DNA from: Allodiplogaster sudhausi
Lineage: Eukaryota > Nematoda > Chromadorea > Rhabditida > Diplogasteridae
NCBI GenBank assembly: GCA_945643635.1
Contig: CALZFC010000010.1
Coordinates: 912,501-976,500 of the forward strand
DNA length: 64,000 bases
Reading direction: 5' to 3'
The notes beneath the pieces are model-generated. The model did not search any database, was not told where the DNA came from, and saw nothing but the letters and a program-made list of their open reading frames with translations. The position numbers and the translations under genes were made by a program. Shown in pieces: positions 35,372 to 45,600 of this stretch; position 1 is the first letter of the stretch, and every line of letters starts with the position of its first letter.

Positions 35372-35619
35372 ATATTTTTCGATTTAGTCCTACTATTTAC
35401 CTTTCTCTCTGTGTTTCAACTCATTTTCGCTATTCATTTTATATTTGTTTATCGCATGATATTGCATTCTTGTTTTATCGCTAGAGTCTAATTAAAATGA
35501 CTGTTGGTGCATGATTGTCGAGAAAAAAATTTTAATAAAGAAATTAATTGATTAATTAATGTCAGATGTGATCGGCATGCGAAAGTGCCGATCATCATTG
35601 ACATGGATGCAAAATGTTC

Positions 35620-35691
35620 TTCCGATGCGGGGAATCGAACCCCGGCCTTGCATGTGAGAGACGCAAATCATAACCACTAGACTACATCGGA
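35620..35691 (-). tRNA. tRNA-Glu(CTC), unit 57
   Basis: Consensus gene. Its unit is split 75 bp further on by the inserted element. Confidence 0.94.
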
Positions 35692-35894
35692 TACGACAGA
35701 AGAAATTTGCTCTCTTTCCTAAAGAAAGCTGCTTGCAAGTAAGTAGCGCATCGCATACAATGATGACACACAAGAAAATAAAGCGTTGAGAACGCGTTTT
35801 GGCCATATCGTTGGGGTTGAAAGCGTTGAGAATGACGCTTTTAGAGGCGCCTCGGCCGACTTTTTGGAAAGCGTAGACCCCCCAACGCTTTTCA

Positions 35895-35975
35895 GGTTTG
35901 CAAAGCGTTGATCGCAACGATTTTCAGCTTTGCAAAGCGTTGATCGCAACGCTTTTCATTGCAAAGCGTTGCGGA
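35895..35975. repeat. Short tandem repeat, period ~32 bp
   Basis: The stretch GCAAAGCGTTGATCGCAACG is repeated with TTTTCA linkers near the left end of the element; part of its subterminal motif cluster. Confidence 0.7.
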
Positions 35976-36034
35976 GTACGCTTCCCAAAATTATCTGCGA
36001 TCGGCTTCTCTCTTCATTACCACTATCATTTGCA

Positions 36035-36080
<46 letters not shown>

Positions 36081-36171
36081 ACTGTCTCTCTCACTCTCTT
36101 TCACTTTCTCTTCACTGTCTCTCTCGTTCTCTCTCTCTCTCTCTGTCTCTCTCTTCACTGTCTCTCTTATT

Positions 36172-36258
36172 TAACAGGTTGTTAACTCTTCCACTTTGTC
36201 TAACATTCGTCGTGTTAATGATTTGGAAAAGAAAAAAAAACATTTAGTCACATTAATG
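36172..36258 (+). repeat. Internal direct repeat copy 1 in the TIR element
   Basis: This block (AACAGGTTGT...TCTTCCACTTTGT...AAACATTTAGT) recurs at 37651-37742 with small differences. Confidence 0.7.
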
Positions 36259-37260
36259 GAGATTGAAAGCTTTTGGGTTTTGGAAAGCGTTAGAAATACT
36301 CTGCGGCCGGAAAATTGTTTTCTGATAAGTATTGAAATCATATGACACACTAAATATGTATTTAATTTCGTGATATTTTTTGGTCTCCAACTCTTTTAGT
36401 TTTGTTTATATTGTTAATTTGACGTAGCTGAATAAGCTACTCACTTCCTCTTTCATCTTCGATTCGACAAGGAAGTCGCTGACCTTTGGGGCTTTCTCTG
36501 TCTGCTCATGCAAGTTCCGACCTACGCGCCAAAATCGAATACGGCAAATGTGTTAGCAAGGCGGATCAATACCCTCTTTTCGTCTGGTACAGTGAATGGA
36601 GCCTAGTTATACAGCGAAATTGTACAGTGAAGGATAGAAATCGTGGCCTTCTCACTTATTTCTATTTTTCTAATTTTAACTTTGTTGACTATCTTATATT
36701 CTATGTGCTTTGCTTTAGAATTCACTCATCGTGGAAGGGTTGAACTTTTACCTCGTACGAATTAATCCTCGCTCAGTTTTTCTGTCTACTAGTCGTTGTT
36801 TGACTAATTTCTGTAAAAAATTCCTTGTTCTTTTTGACCTATATTTATTCTATTTCAGAAAAAAATGCCGTTGTTAGATGTGTACCGGGTTTTAAATCTG
36901 TGAATAAGTCTCCCTATGCTTGTAAATGTTGCATTCTTGTTCTGTTTGAAGGATTGTTATTTCCTGTACTCACACAAAAATAAACTGTAATATCGAGCTT
37001 GAGTCGTAAGGGCTTGAAAATTTTATTCCCTACAATCACTTTCTTCAATTTTTTTTTCAATTTATACGGTGTAACATGGAACACTAGATGTAACACACGT
37101 GGTAAAATGAGAAGTAAAAAGAGAAGAAAAGAAAAGAAATAATAATGGAAACTAAGACGAAGACATATGTTTTTTTTTTCGTTATATTCTTCGTCGCCTA
37201 ACATAACCACTGTTTACTCACTCTCTTCCTCTGTCTCTCTCTCTCTTTCTCTCTCTCTTC

Positions 37261-37312
<52 letters not shown>

Positions 37313-37484
37313 GTCTCTCGGCACTGCATGCTGATCGATCGCATCCGACCCCACTTGAAATGCTGTATCCATCTGTCTTTCCTTCTCTCGCCTTCTTCTC
37401 TCTCTCGCCTTCTTTCTCTCTCTCTCTCTCTCTCTCTCTCCTTCTCTCTCTTTCTCTGTCTGTCGTTCTCTGTGCCTGTCTCTG

Positions 37485-37516
<32 letters not shown>

Positions 37517-37650
37517 TCTCTCCCTCTCCGCAGTGAGCAAGACAATGAGTGCATGTATAATCGCAAAGTATTTCGCTCATTAGCACACATTCAGCAACTA
37601 TTACTATGCAAATTACCGTTCTCACGCATCTCAAACAACTTACAATTAAC

Positions 37651-37742
37651 AGGCTGTGAATGAAGGCGAAACACAAATCTTCCACTTTGTTTTACATTTG
37701 TAGTGTTAATTATTCGAAAAAACATTTAGTATCATTAATAGA
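37651..37742 (+). repeat. Internal direct repeat copy 2 in the TIR element
   Basis: Diverged copy of 36172-36258; shared features are CTTCCACTTTGT, GTGTTAAT and AAACATTTAGT. Confidence 0.7.
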
Positions 37743-38065
37743 CATGGACAGAGGGAGAAGAAAAGAGATGAGAGAGAAAGAGAGGCGAGAGAACGAAAGA
37801 GAGATGAGAGAGAGAAAGAAAGATGAGAGAGAGAGAGAAGAACATCTGTGCACAAATGACCTGGGGGGGCCCTATCACTAGGTTATCCAATGCCGGAAGG
37901 TTCTTGGGTGGGTTGGTGGCCTGGTGGTTAACGTGGGAAAATTGCGCGCGGGGGGTGGTGGTTCGGGTTCGGTCAGGAGCAAAATGTCTTTCTCTCTCTC
38001 TCTCTGTCTACCTCTAGGTTCAAGCGACGACAACGACTCCCTACATCGCAACGGATAACAGGTTA

Positions 38066-38182
38066 GCTAATTAATCGACTTTTGCGAACTTTATTTTAGT
38101 TTTATTCTATTTAACTGTTGTTTTGGTCACAGAAGGGCCGAAAACAGTTAAATATGCTGTTCGCAAAAGTGAGATAATTAGC
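38066..38182. repeat. Nested 117-bp hairpin (MITE-like)
   Basis: Outer arms of 24 bp match at 20 positions (both contain ACTTTTGCGAAC when read inwards), and inner arms TATTTAACTGTT (38108-38119) and its complement (38143-38154) pair perfectly. It may be a tiny element nested in the larger one. Confidence 0.65.
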
Positions 38183-38222
38183 AAAACCTGATCCGGAGGA
38201 TGGTGGAGGCAGAGACGATAGA

Positions 38223-38253
<31 letters not shown>

Positions 38254-38675
38254 GATAGAGAGAGAGAGAGTGATAAATGAGCGAGAATTAGGCGGTGGAC
38301 GGTGCAGGTGCGATGATGAGACGAAAGCGTTAGTCTCAACGCTTTGCCCTCACCGAGGGCTTCTAACGCTTTCTTACCCAACGCTTTCAAACCAACGCTT
38401 TGAAATGACCCGATTCCTACGGTCCTAACCGTTAGGATTTTCTATGACGATTCAAACCGTAGCCAAAAGCGTAGTTTTCAACGCTTTCTTTTCTTGTGTG
38501 GATTCTTTTCGTAGCAAGCGTTTTCCAACTACATTTTATGAATATTGCATGCCTATGGCAACGCGTTCGATATTTATTTCGCCGTTTAGATTTAACAATT
38601 TAGTGAAAGTATAAATGAATATTTACAATCTTTGAAAATTTATCTATATTTTATATTTGCGAAGACAACCAGTGT

Positions 38676-38747
38676 GGCTGGATGGTCTAGGGGTATGATT
38701 CTCGCTTCGGGTGCGAGAGGTCCCGCGTTCGAATCCCGGTTCGTCCC
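38676..38747 (+). tRNA. tRNA-Pro(CGG), unit 57 (right of insertion), class D, T4 T70
   Basis: Acceptor and T-stem mismatches as in unit 53; likely weak. Its spacer lost 75 bp of upstream contact with the Glu gene to the insertion. Confidence 0.5.
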
Positions 38748-38995
38748 ATAATTTTTCGTTTTAGTCCTACTATTTACCTTTCTCTCTGTGTTTCAACTCA
38801 TTTTCGCTATTCATTTTATATTTGTTTATCGCATGATATTGCATTCTTGTTTTATCGCTAGAGTCTAATTAAAATGACTGTTGGTGCAAGATTGTCGAGA
38901 AAAAAATTTAATAAAAAAATTAATTGATTAATTAATGTCAGATGTGATCGGCAAGCGAAAGTGCCGATCATCATTGACATGGATGCAAAATGTTC

Positions 38996-39067
38996 TTCCG
39001 ATGCGGGGAATCGAACCCCGGCCTTGCATGTGAGAGACGCAAATCATAACCACTAGACTACATCGGA
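38996..39067 (-). tRNA. tRNA-Glu(CTC), unit 58
   Basis: Consensus copy. Confidence 0.94.
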
Positions 39068-39315
39068 TACGACAGAAGAAATTTACTCTCTTTCCTAAAG
39101 AAAGCTGCTTGCAAGTAAGTAGCGCATCGCATACAATGATGATTCTTTTCGTAGCAAGCGTTTTCCAACTACATTTTATGAATATTGCATGCCTATGGCA
39201 ACGCGTTCGATATTTATTTCGCCGTTTAGATTTAACAATTTAGTGAAAGTATAAATGAATATTTACAATCTTTTAAATTTTATTTATATTTTATATTTGC
39301 GAAGGCAACCAGTGT

Positions 39316-39387
39316 GGCCGGATGGTCTAGGGGTATGATTCCCGCTTCGGGTGCGAGAGGTCCCCTGTTCGAATCCCGGTTCGGCCC
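39316..39387 (+). tRNA. tRNA-Pro(CGG), unit 58, class F, C28
   Basis: Anticodon-stem and T-stem mismatches. Confidence 0.5.
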
Positions 39388-39636
39388 ATAATTTTTCGTT
39401 TTAGTCCTACTATTTACCTTTCTCTCTGTGTTTCAACTCATTTTCGCTATTCATTTTATATTTGTTTATCGCATGATATTGCATTCTTGTTTTATCGCTA
39501 GAGTCTAATTAAAATGACTGTTAGTGCAAGATTGTCGAGAAAAAAAATTTAATAAAAAAATTAATTGATTAATTAATGTCAGATGTGATCGGCAAGCGAA
39601 AGTGAAGATCATCATTGACATGGATGCAAAATATTC

Positions 39637-39708
39637 TTCCGATGCGGGGAATCGAACCCCGGCCTTGCATGTGAGAGACGCAAATCATAACCACTAGACT
39701 ACATCGGA
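39637..39708 (-). tRNA. tRNA-Glu(CTC), unit 59
   Basis: Consensus gene; broken spacer hairpin before it. Confidence 0.94.
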
Positions 39709-39956
39709 TACGACAGAAGACATTTACTCTCTTTCCTAAAGAAAGCTGCTTGCAAGTAAGTAGCGCATCGCATACAATGATGATTCTTTTCGTAGCAAGC
39801 GTTTTCCAACTACATTTTATGAATATTGCATGCCTATGGCAACGCGTTCGATATTTATTTCGCCGTTTAGATTTAACAATTTAGTGAAAGTATAAATGAA
39901 TATTTACAATCTTTTAAATTTTATTTATATTTTATATTTGCGAAGGCAACCAGTGT

Positions 39957-40028
39957 GGCCGGATGGTCTAGGGGTATGATTCCCGCTTCGGGTGCGAGAG
40001 GTCCCCTGTTCGAATCCCGGTTCGGCCC
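39957..40028 (+). tRNA. tRNA-Pro(CGG), unit 59, class F, C28
   Basis: Same variant as unit 58. Confidence 0.5.
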
Positions 40029-40277
40029 ATAATTTTTCGTTTTAGTCCTACTATTTACCTTTCTCTCTGTGTTTCAACTCATTTTCGCTATTCATTTTAT
40101 ATTTGTTTATCGCATGATATTGCATTCTTGTTTTATCGCTAGAGTCTAATTAAAATGACTGTTAGTGCAAGATTGTCGAGAAAAAAAATTTAATAAAAAA
40201 ATTAATTGATTAATTAATGTCAGATGTGATCGGCAAGCGAAAGTGAAGATCATCATTGACATGGATGCAAAATATTC

Positions 40278-40349
40278 TTCCGATGCGGGGAATCGAACCC
40301 CGGCCTTGCATGTGAGAGACGCAAATCATAACCACTAGACTACATCGGA
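40278..40349 (-). tRNA. tRNA-Glu(CTC), unit 60
   Basis: Consensus gene; broken spacer hairpin before it. Confidence 0.94.
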
Positions 40350-40597
40350 TACGACAGAAGACATTTACTCTCTTTCCTAAAGAAAGCTGCTTGCAAGTAA
40401 GTAGCGCATCGCATACAATGATGATTCTTTTCGTAGCAAGCGTTTTCCAACTACATTTTATGAATATTGCATGCCTATGGCAACGCGTTCGATATTTATT
40501 TCGCCGTTTAGATTTAACAATTTAGTGAAAGTATAAATGAATATTTACAATCTTTTAAATTTTATTTATATTTTATATTTGCGAAGGCATCCAGTGT

Positions 40598-40669
40598 GGC
40601 CGGATGGTCAAGGGGTATGATTCTCGCTTCGGGTGCGAGAGGTCCCGCGTTCGAATCCCGGTTCGTCCC
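40598..40669 (+). tRNA. tRNA-Pro(CGG), unit 60, class D, T70
   Basis: Also carries GGTCAAGGGG in the A-box/D-arm region; likely weak. Confidence 0.45.
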
Positions 40670-40918
40670 ATAATTTTTCGTTTTAGTCCTACTATTTACC
40701 TTTCTCTCTGTGTTTCAACTCATTTTCGCTATTCATTTTATATTTGTTTATCGCATGATATTGCATTCTTGTTTTATCGCTAGAGTCTAATTAAAATGAC
40801 TGTTAGTGCAAGATTGTCGAGAAAAAAAATTTAATAAAAAAATTAATTGATTAATTAATGTCAGATGTGATCGGCAAGCGAAAGTGAAGATCATCATTGA
40901 CATGGATGCAAAATATTC

Positions 40919-40990
40919 TTCCGATGCGGGGAATCGAACCCCGGCCTTGCATGTGAGAGACGCAAATCATAACCACTAGACTACATCGGA
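40919..40990 (-). tRNA. tRNA-Glu(CTC), unit 61
   Basis: Consensus gene; broken spacer hairpin before it. Confidence 0.94.
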
Positions 40991-41238
40991 TACGACAGAA
41001 GAAATTTACTCTCTTTCCTAAAGAAAGCTGCTTGCAAGTAAGTAGCGCATCGCATACATTGATGATTCTTTTCGCAGCAAGCGTTTTCCAACTACATTTT
41101 ATGAATATTGCATGCCTATGGCAACGCGTTCGATATTTATTTCGCCGTTTAGATTTAACAATTTAGTGAAAGTATAAATGAATATTTACAATCTTTTAAA
41201 TTTTATTTATATTTTATATTTGCGAAGGCATCCAGTGT

Positions 41239-41310
41239 GGCCGGATGGTCTAGGGGTATGATTCTCGCTTCGGGTGCGAGAGGTCCCGGGTTCGAATCCC
41301 GGTTCGGCCC
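41239..41310 (+). tRNA. tRNA-Pro(CGG), unit 61, class A
   Basis: Perfect T and acceptor stems; last sound Pro copy of the array. Confidence 0.92.
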
Positions 41311-41551
41311 ATAATTTTTCATTTTAGTCCTACTATTTACCTTTCTCTCTGTGTTTCAACTCATTTTCGCTATTCATTTTATATTTGTTTATCGCATGAT
41401 ATTGCATTCTTGTTTTATCGCTAGAGTCTAATTAAAATGACTGTTGGTGCATGATTGTCGAGAAAAAAATTTTAATAAAGAAATTAATTAATGTCAGATA
41501 TGATCGGCAAGCGAGAGTGCCGATCATAATTGACTTGGATGCAAAATGTTC

Positions 41552-41623
41552 TTTCGATGCGAGGAATCAAACCCCGGCCTTGCATGTGAGAGACGCAAAT
41601 CATAACCACTAGACTACATCGGA
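41552..41623 (-). pseudogene. tRNA-Glu pseudogene, unit 62 (array edge)
   Basis: The 5' two thirds are intact, but the 3' part has several changes, including loss of the TTC of the T loop and B box (TTTGATT) and an acceptor mismatch. Confidence 0.75.
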
Positions 41624-41869
41624 TACGAGAAAAGAAATTTCTTCTCCTTCCTATAGAAAGCTACTTGCAAGTAAGTAGCGCACCGCATACAATGATGATT
41701 CTTTTCGTAGCAAGCGTTTTCCGCTACATTTTATGAATATTGCATGCCTTGGCAATACGTTCGATTTTTATTTCGCCGTTTAGATTGAACAATTTCGTGA
41801 ACGCATAAATTAATATTTACAGTCTTTGAAATTTTATTTATATTTTATATTTGCCAAGACAACCAGTGT

Positions 41870-41934
41870 GGCCGGATGATGGCATCATTCTCGCTATGGT
41901 TGCGAGGTGCCGGGTTGGAATATTGGGTCGGCCC
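41870..41934 (+). pseudogene. tRNA-Pro pseudogene, unit 62 (array edge)
   Basis: 65 nt remain. The D arm is shortened, the anticodon region reads CTATGGT, and the T arm is altered (GGGTTGGAATATTGG). The flanking spacer is also much diverged, marking the end of the homogenised array near 42058. Confidence 0.8.
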
Positions 41935-42058
41935 ATATTTTTCGATTTAGTAATACTATCTTCCTTTACTGCTTACCTTATTACATTCTCTGTCTCTCAA
42001 CTCATTTTTGCTATTCATTTTATATTTGTCCGAAGATATGCTAATAGGGTAAAATAAT

Positions 42059-42643
42059 GTTTAGAAGGAATTTACATTTTTTCGCGTATACATATATTCA
42101 CTGTTTTCACAGATGGTAAAAGAAATTAGGTTTTATTTGTTACGTTGTGAATGAAAGTTGTGAGAGTAATGGCTGGGTTTGCGTCTTTTCTTTATCATGT
42201 TGTATCTATGCCTGGTAGCTGTAACTAGGCGTATTATGTATTCGTCTTTTTACATACATAGCTCTTATTAGGCCGCTCTTATTGGTAAGTAGAATGTGCG
42301 TTGATTTGGCCAGGCCTTTGCGACTTGTCAGCGAATTGATTCAATTAAAATCTTGCTCAGAAAGGGGCGCCTCACATGCATTCTTGTCTCCTCATGATAC
42401 TTTTCTTGATTTCGTTATTTGCTTCTTTCTTTCTCGCTTTATCTTTCATTCTTCCCTTCTTTATTTCTTTCTCTCCTCTCTCTCTCTCTTCCGCTCGTTC
42501 TCTATTGTCATTGCAAATCGCGTTTCGAATGCACGACAGCTGTTGTTGCCTCATCTTCTCTCATTTTCTCCTTCCCGTTCTATTTGTTGTGCTGTTCAAA
42601 TCGTTGCTCTTCTCTGTCTGGTGATACAAACTGCAAGAGAAGA
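42059..42643 (+). promoter_or_regulatory. Upstream region of APEH; pyrimidine-rich
   Basis: About 585 bp between the array and the APEH start codon. The last ~250 bp are rich in CT/TTTC runs. No TATA box or other element is clear. It presumably holds the Pol II promoter and 5' UTR. Confidence 0.35.
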
Positions 42644-45600
42644 ATGGCATCTTCTCCTGCTCTCATGAGCTACGATGTCCGTGCTGTCGAGAAGCTCAAG
42701 GATCTCTACGGGGAACTTGCTCAGGTCTCATGGTCATTCCATCATTTCATCATCATTTTATCTTTCTTTTATTGTGGTCTGCTGGCATTTGAAGCATGAA
42801 ACTGATTGGTTCTGAAATGTGTTATTTCACTACAGATACCAATTGTTACTCGTGGCAGGATTTGCAAGGCCAGCGACAACATTTTGCAAGTGCGAATAAG
42901 TTTGTCTTTTTGCATGGCCTTTTTTCTTTTGTTGTTAAATCAAGCTGGTCGATTTTAAGGTGACAACCACTTGGGAAACCGCGCACTCGGCTTTAACAAG
43001 AATGTTGGTTCTGTCCTTCCTTACTTTGTATCATTGCAATTATGAATAAGAAAGAGCTTTAAGTATTATATTCTTCCTCTAATGTTTCAATAGTCAGAGG
43101 AAATTGTAATATGAAGACCGCCTGAAGTCTTCAAAATGTTATTACATACGTTTGAGGTGACAACCCAGCGAGTAAGCACAGTGCAAGTCGGCAAAGAAGG
43201 CCTCCATCTCCTCGCCACTTTCTCTCTTCCACTGTCCAACTATGAGTCTGTCTTCTTTTATTGGCAGAGAAACTCCTGTGGATGTGCTCGGGTGGGTATC
43301 AGAGTGCATTAAGAGAGCCTGTCTGACAATTCAATGAGGGGGCACGCAGTGGTGTCAACGTGGATCCTCCCGAAGCTCATAAGATGAAAAAGATTGTGTC
43401 TATATTGAGTTGATGGGCACTTGTACAGGTTGAAAAAAACCCGTTCTTTCTAACGGCGAAAGAGATTTTCAGAAAATCGTTTGAAAATTAGCTGAAAAGT
43501 TACATTGTCGTAGTTATTGGGGATTTGTTTGAGGTACGAAAAAACAATTTACCTATTATTTTTTGTATTGTTATACAAATATAACATATCTGTACAGAAT
43601 CGACTGGAGAACAATCGTACCTTGTTTCTAGCTCAAGTAAAAGATTCCCTGGCAGGATTCGGTTGTTTTAAATTTTGATGCGTGACTGGGTTGAGGGGTT
43701 TCAGACAGCTAAATAACATTGGTTAGGTGTGTCAATTCAGTTTAAAAACAACTTCTACTAGGTAAAATTGAATGCTCTTTCATATGAAGGCAAATCTATT
43801 GCGCGCTCTGATCTGAAAATATCAGAAACTGGCCAGAAGATGCCAAATTAAAGACACCTAAAAAGTTTTTTTGCTAAAATGATAGTGAAAAAGTGAAATT
43901 GGTGCAAAAATCATAGAGTCCTTTGTTGTTAGTTTTAAAAAGACAAATCGAATGATCACACCATCATTGTATTTGTTGAGTTTCAAGCGATTTATGCCAA
44001 TTTTTCAGGCTCGCAGTTTGAGCAAGTGTGAAAGTTCAGGCTGAAATTAGGTATCCATTAGGTGCTCCAATCCTTTAGTGAACCATTGTTCCTGATGTAA
44101 TCAATGGTCCTCTTTCAGGTGGCATTGTCGTTTCTGCGCGCTTGTAACGTTTTGGGTCCCAAACCTCATCACCGAAATATTTGGGTGCCAATATGACCCC
44201 TTAAATGAATTTTCTTTTCAAAAAAGTTATTAGAGGCGTTTTATGCCCCTGGTCATGCTCTACATAACGAACGTTTCAAAATTCAATTTGGTTGAGTTTG
44301 AAGAAAGTTATGGTAATTTATATCATTTCGAAATTTCGAGGTATACTGTACTTAAAAACGAAAATAAATTTTTGAAAAAAATGTTTTTCGAATCCTCATA
44401 GGGTGCTACAGTAACCCTTCAAAGGAAATTTAAATCAAAAAATATTTTTGTTCCCTGCACACCCATGGTCGACTCTATCAGATTGGCTCTCTTAATTAAT
44501 GGAAAGGCAGGAGCATAATACATTATCAAAGTAAAATCAATTGGACAGAAAATGAAAGTGTTATCAGGAGCTTGTTGTTCTTGTGCACAGATCTACGAAC
44601 CAACCTAGCGACGAAGAACATTCTCAAAAGCAGAGCATAGCTAACGACTTCTATTTGCAGTGCCCAGACCTTTGCTTACTCGGAGAGTGACTCCAAGGGC
44701 GTTCAGCTGATTACAGTTACAGAGCGAAAGGAGAAGAAGCAGTACATCAGAGTGCGCAATTCCGATTTTTTTTTAACTAATGAATGCGTATCATCGAATA
44801 ATTTAACAAATTTATTGTTCATCATGAATACTTGTAGGTGATTGATCAACTGCAACACATCGAATTCTTGAGCGTTGAGCTCTCGGGACAGAAAAAACAT
44901 GGCCTTATCTATGGAGGAGGCGCAGGTTATTCGTGTCATGATACATTCTCCCCAGATTTGGAAGCCTTCAGAGTTGTGGGGAATAACATGGTGGGGAATT
45001 AACTGCCTGAAAGTCAAGGAATGTGATATTGCCTATGATATTGCGTAATATTGCATATTAGATTACTTATAAATTTTTATTTTCTCGCTTGAAGAATCCT
45101 TCGTAACTCTCTCCTTCTCTCACGGCGAAGGCCATGTTCTGTATGCGGCAGAGAAGAAAGTGAAGGCAGCGCAGTACTTTGACGCCGACTTAGAGTGGCA
45201 GAATGAAGAGAAGATGGCTGAGTGCAATCTGGCTAGTCTTTTCTACTCTTATCAACTAGTTTATTTTGTTTTTAATTTAATTTAACATAAATAAGTGATC
45301 AGGCAACTTAGTCTAGCCATTTCAGCAGGTTTCATATTTGCATTTGTTGTTTAGGGAAACAAATTTGAATTGATCGAGTCGTGGGGAGAAGCGAATTTCG
45401 ATGTCAAGAGGCCTGCTCTCTGCATAGCTGACATTTCTTCAGGTCGAAATGCTATAAATTTTCATCGTATATAGTATAGTATTCAGCTAGGTTTATTCTG
45501 CATTCATTAATTTTTCTTTTTCTTTGTCGCATCACTCTTTTGCTTACAACCTCCCAGAAGAGCATCCTAACAATAAGCAAAAAAGAACGATGCGAAAATT

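Larger units (their letters stand above)
35767..38500. mobile_element. 2734-bp TIR element inserted in unit 57, non-autonomous
   Basis: The ends are inverted repeats: CACACAAGAAAA(T/G)AAAGCGTTGA(G/A)AAC, about 27 bp with two mismatches and a weaker extension. The array continues exactly on both sides, sharing only GA (35765-35766 and 38501-38502), so the target duplication appears to be 2 bp. Many AAAGCGTT/AACGCTTT motifs in both orientations lie within ~200 bp of each end, a subterminal-repeat layout typical of CACTA-like (EnSpm/CMC) elements, which start with CAC and make 2-3 bp duplications; assignment is inference. No transposase is recognisable. The interior holds CT/GA microsatellites (about 36038-36078, 37227-37320, 37381-37520, 37750-37850, 38222-38272), a duplicated ~90-bp block and a nested hairpin. 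An 85-codon ORF at 36486-36743 resembles nothing I know. Confidence 0.85.
1..42058. repeat. Tandem array (tRNA satellite) of ~640-bp Glu/Pro tRNA units
   Basis: About 62 direct head-to-tail units, the first spanning 1-641. Unit order on the plus strand is: tRNA-Glu(CTC) reading leftwards, ~248-bp spacer, tRNA-Pro(CGG) reading rightwards, then ~250-bp spacer with a short A-run and a small hairpin. Copies are near-identical, including the non-coding spacers, which implies recent amplification or ongoing homogenisation. The array starts before the window and is interrupted at 35767-38500 by an inserted element. I classify Pro copies below by the 5' T-stem string just before TTCGAAT: A = CCCGGG (fully paired), B = CCCCGG, C = CCCGG (one base short), D = CCCGCG, E = CCCG, F = CCCCTG, G = CCCCG. 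Counts: A 18, B 22, C 6, D 8, E 1, F 5, G 1, plus one decayed copy. T4 means acceptor base 4 is T (GGCTGGA); T69 and T70 mean T in the 3' acceptor strand; C28 means C in the anticodon stem. Confidence 0.97.

Noticed and set aside
35552..35949. Minus-strand frames of 121 and 76 codons at the insertion junction
   Set aside because: They cross the boundary between array and inserted element and overlap a tRNA gene.
36486..36743. 85-codon frame inside the TIR element
   Set aside because: No recognisable domain and no second copy for comparison; left as part of the element.
35898..37685. Several long frames rich in Leu/Ser or Arg/Glu
   Set aside because: Translations of CT/GA microsatellites on both strands.
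1..42058. CRISPR-like array
   Set aside because: The repeat is a ~640-bp unit with two tRNA genes and no unique spacers; the genome is eukaryotic.
1..42058. Entamoeba origin, where tandem tRNA arrays are typical
   Set aside because: The neighbouring gene has about 22 introns and animal-like APEH architecture, unlike intron-poor Entamoeba genes.
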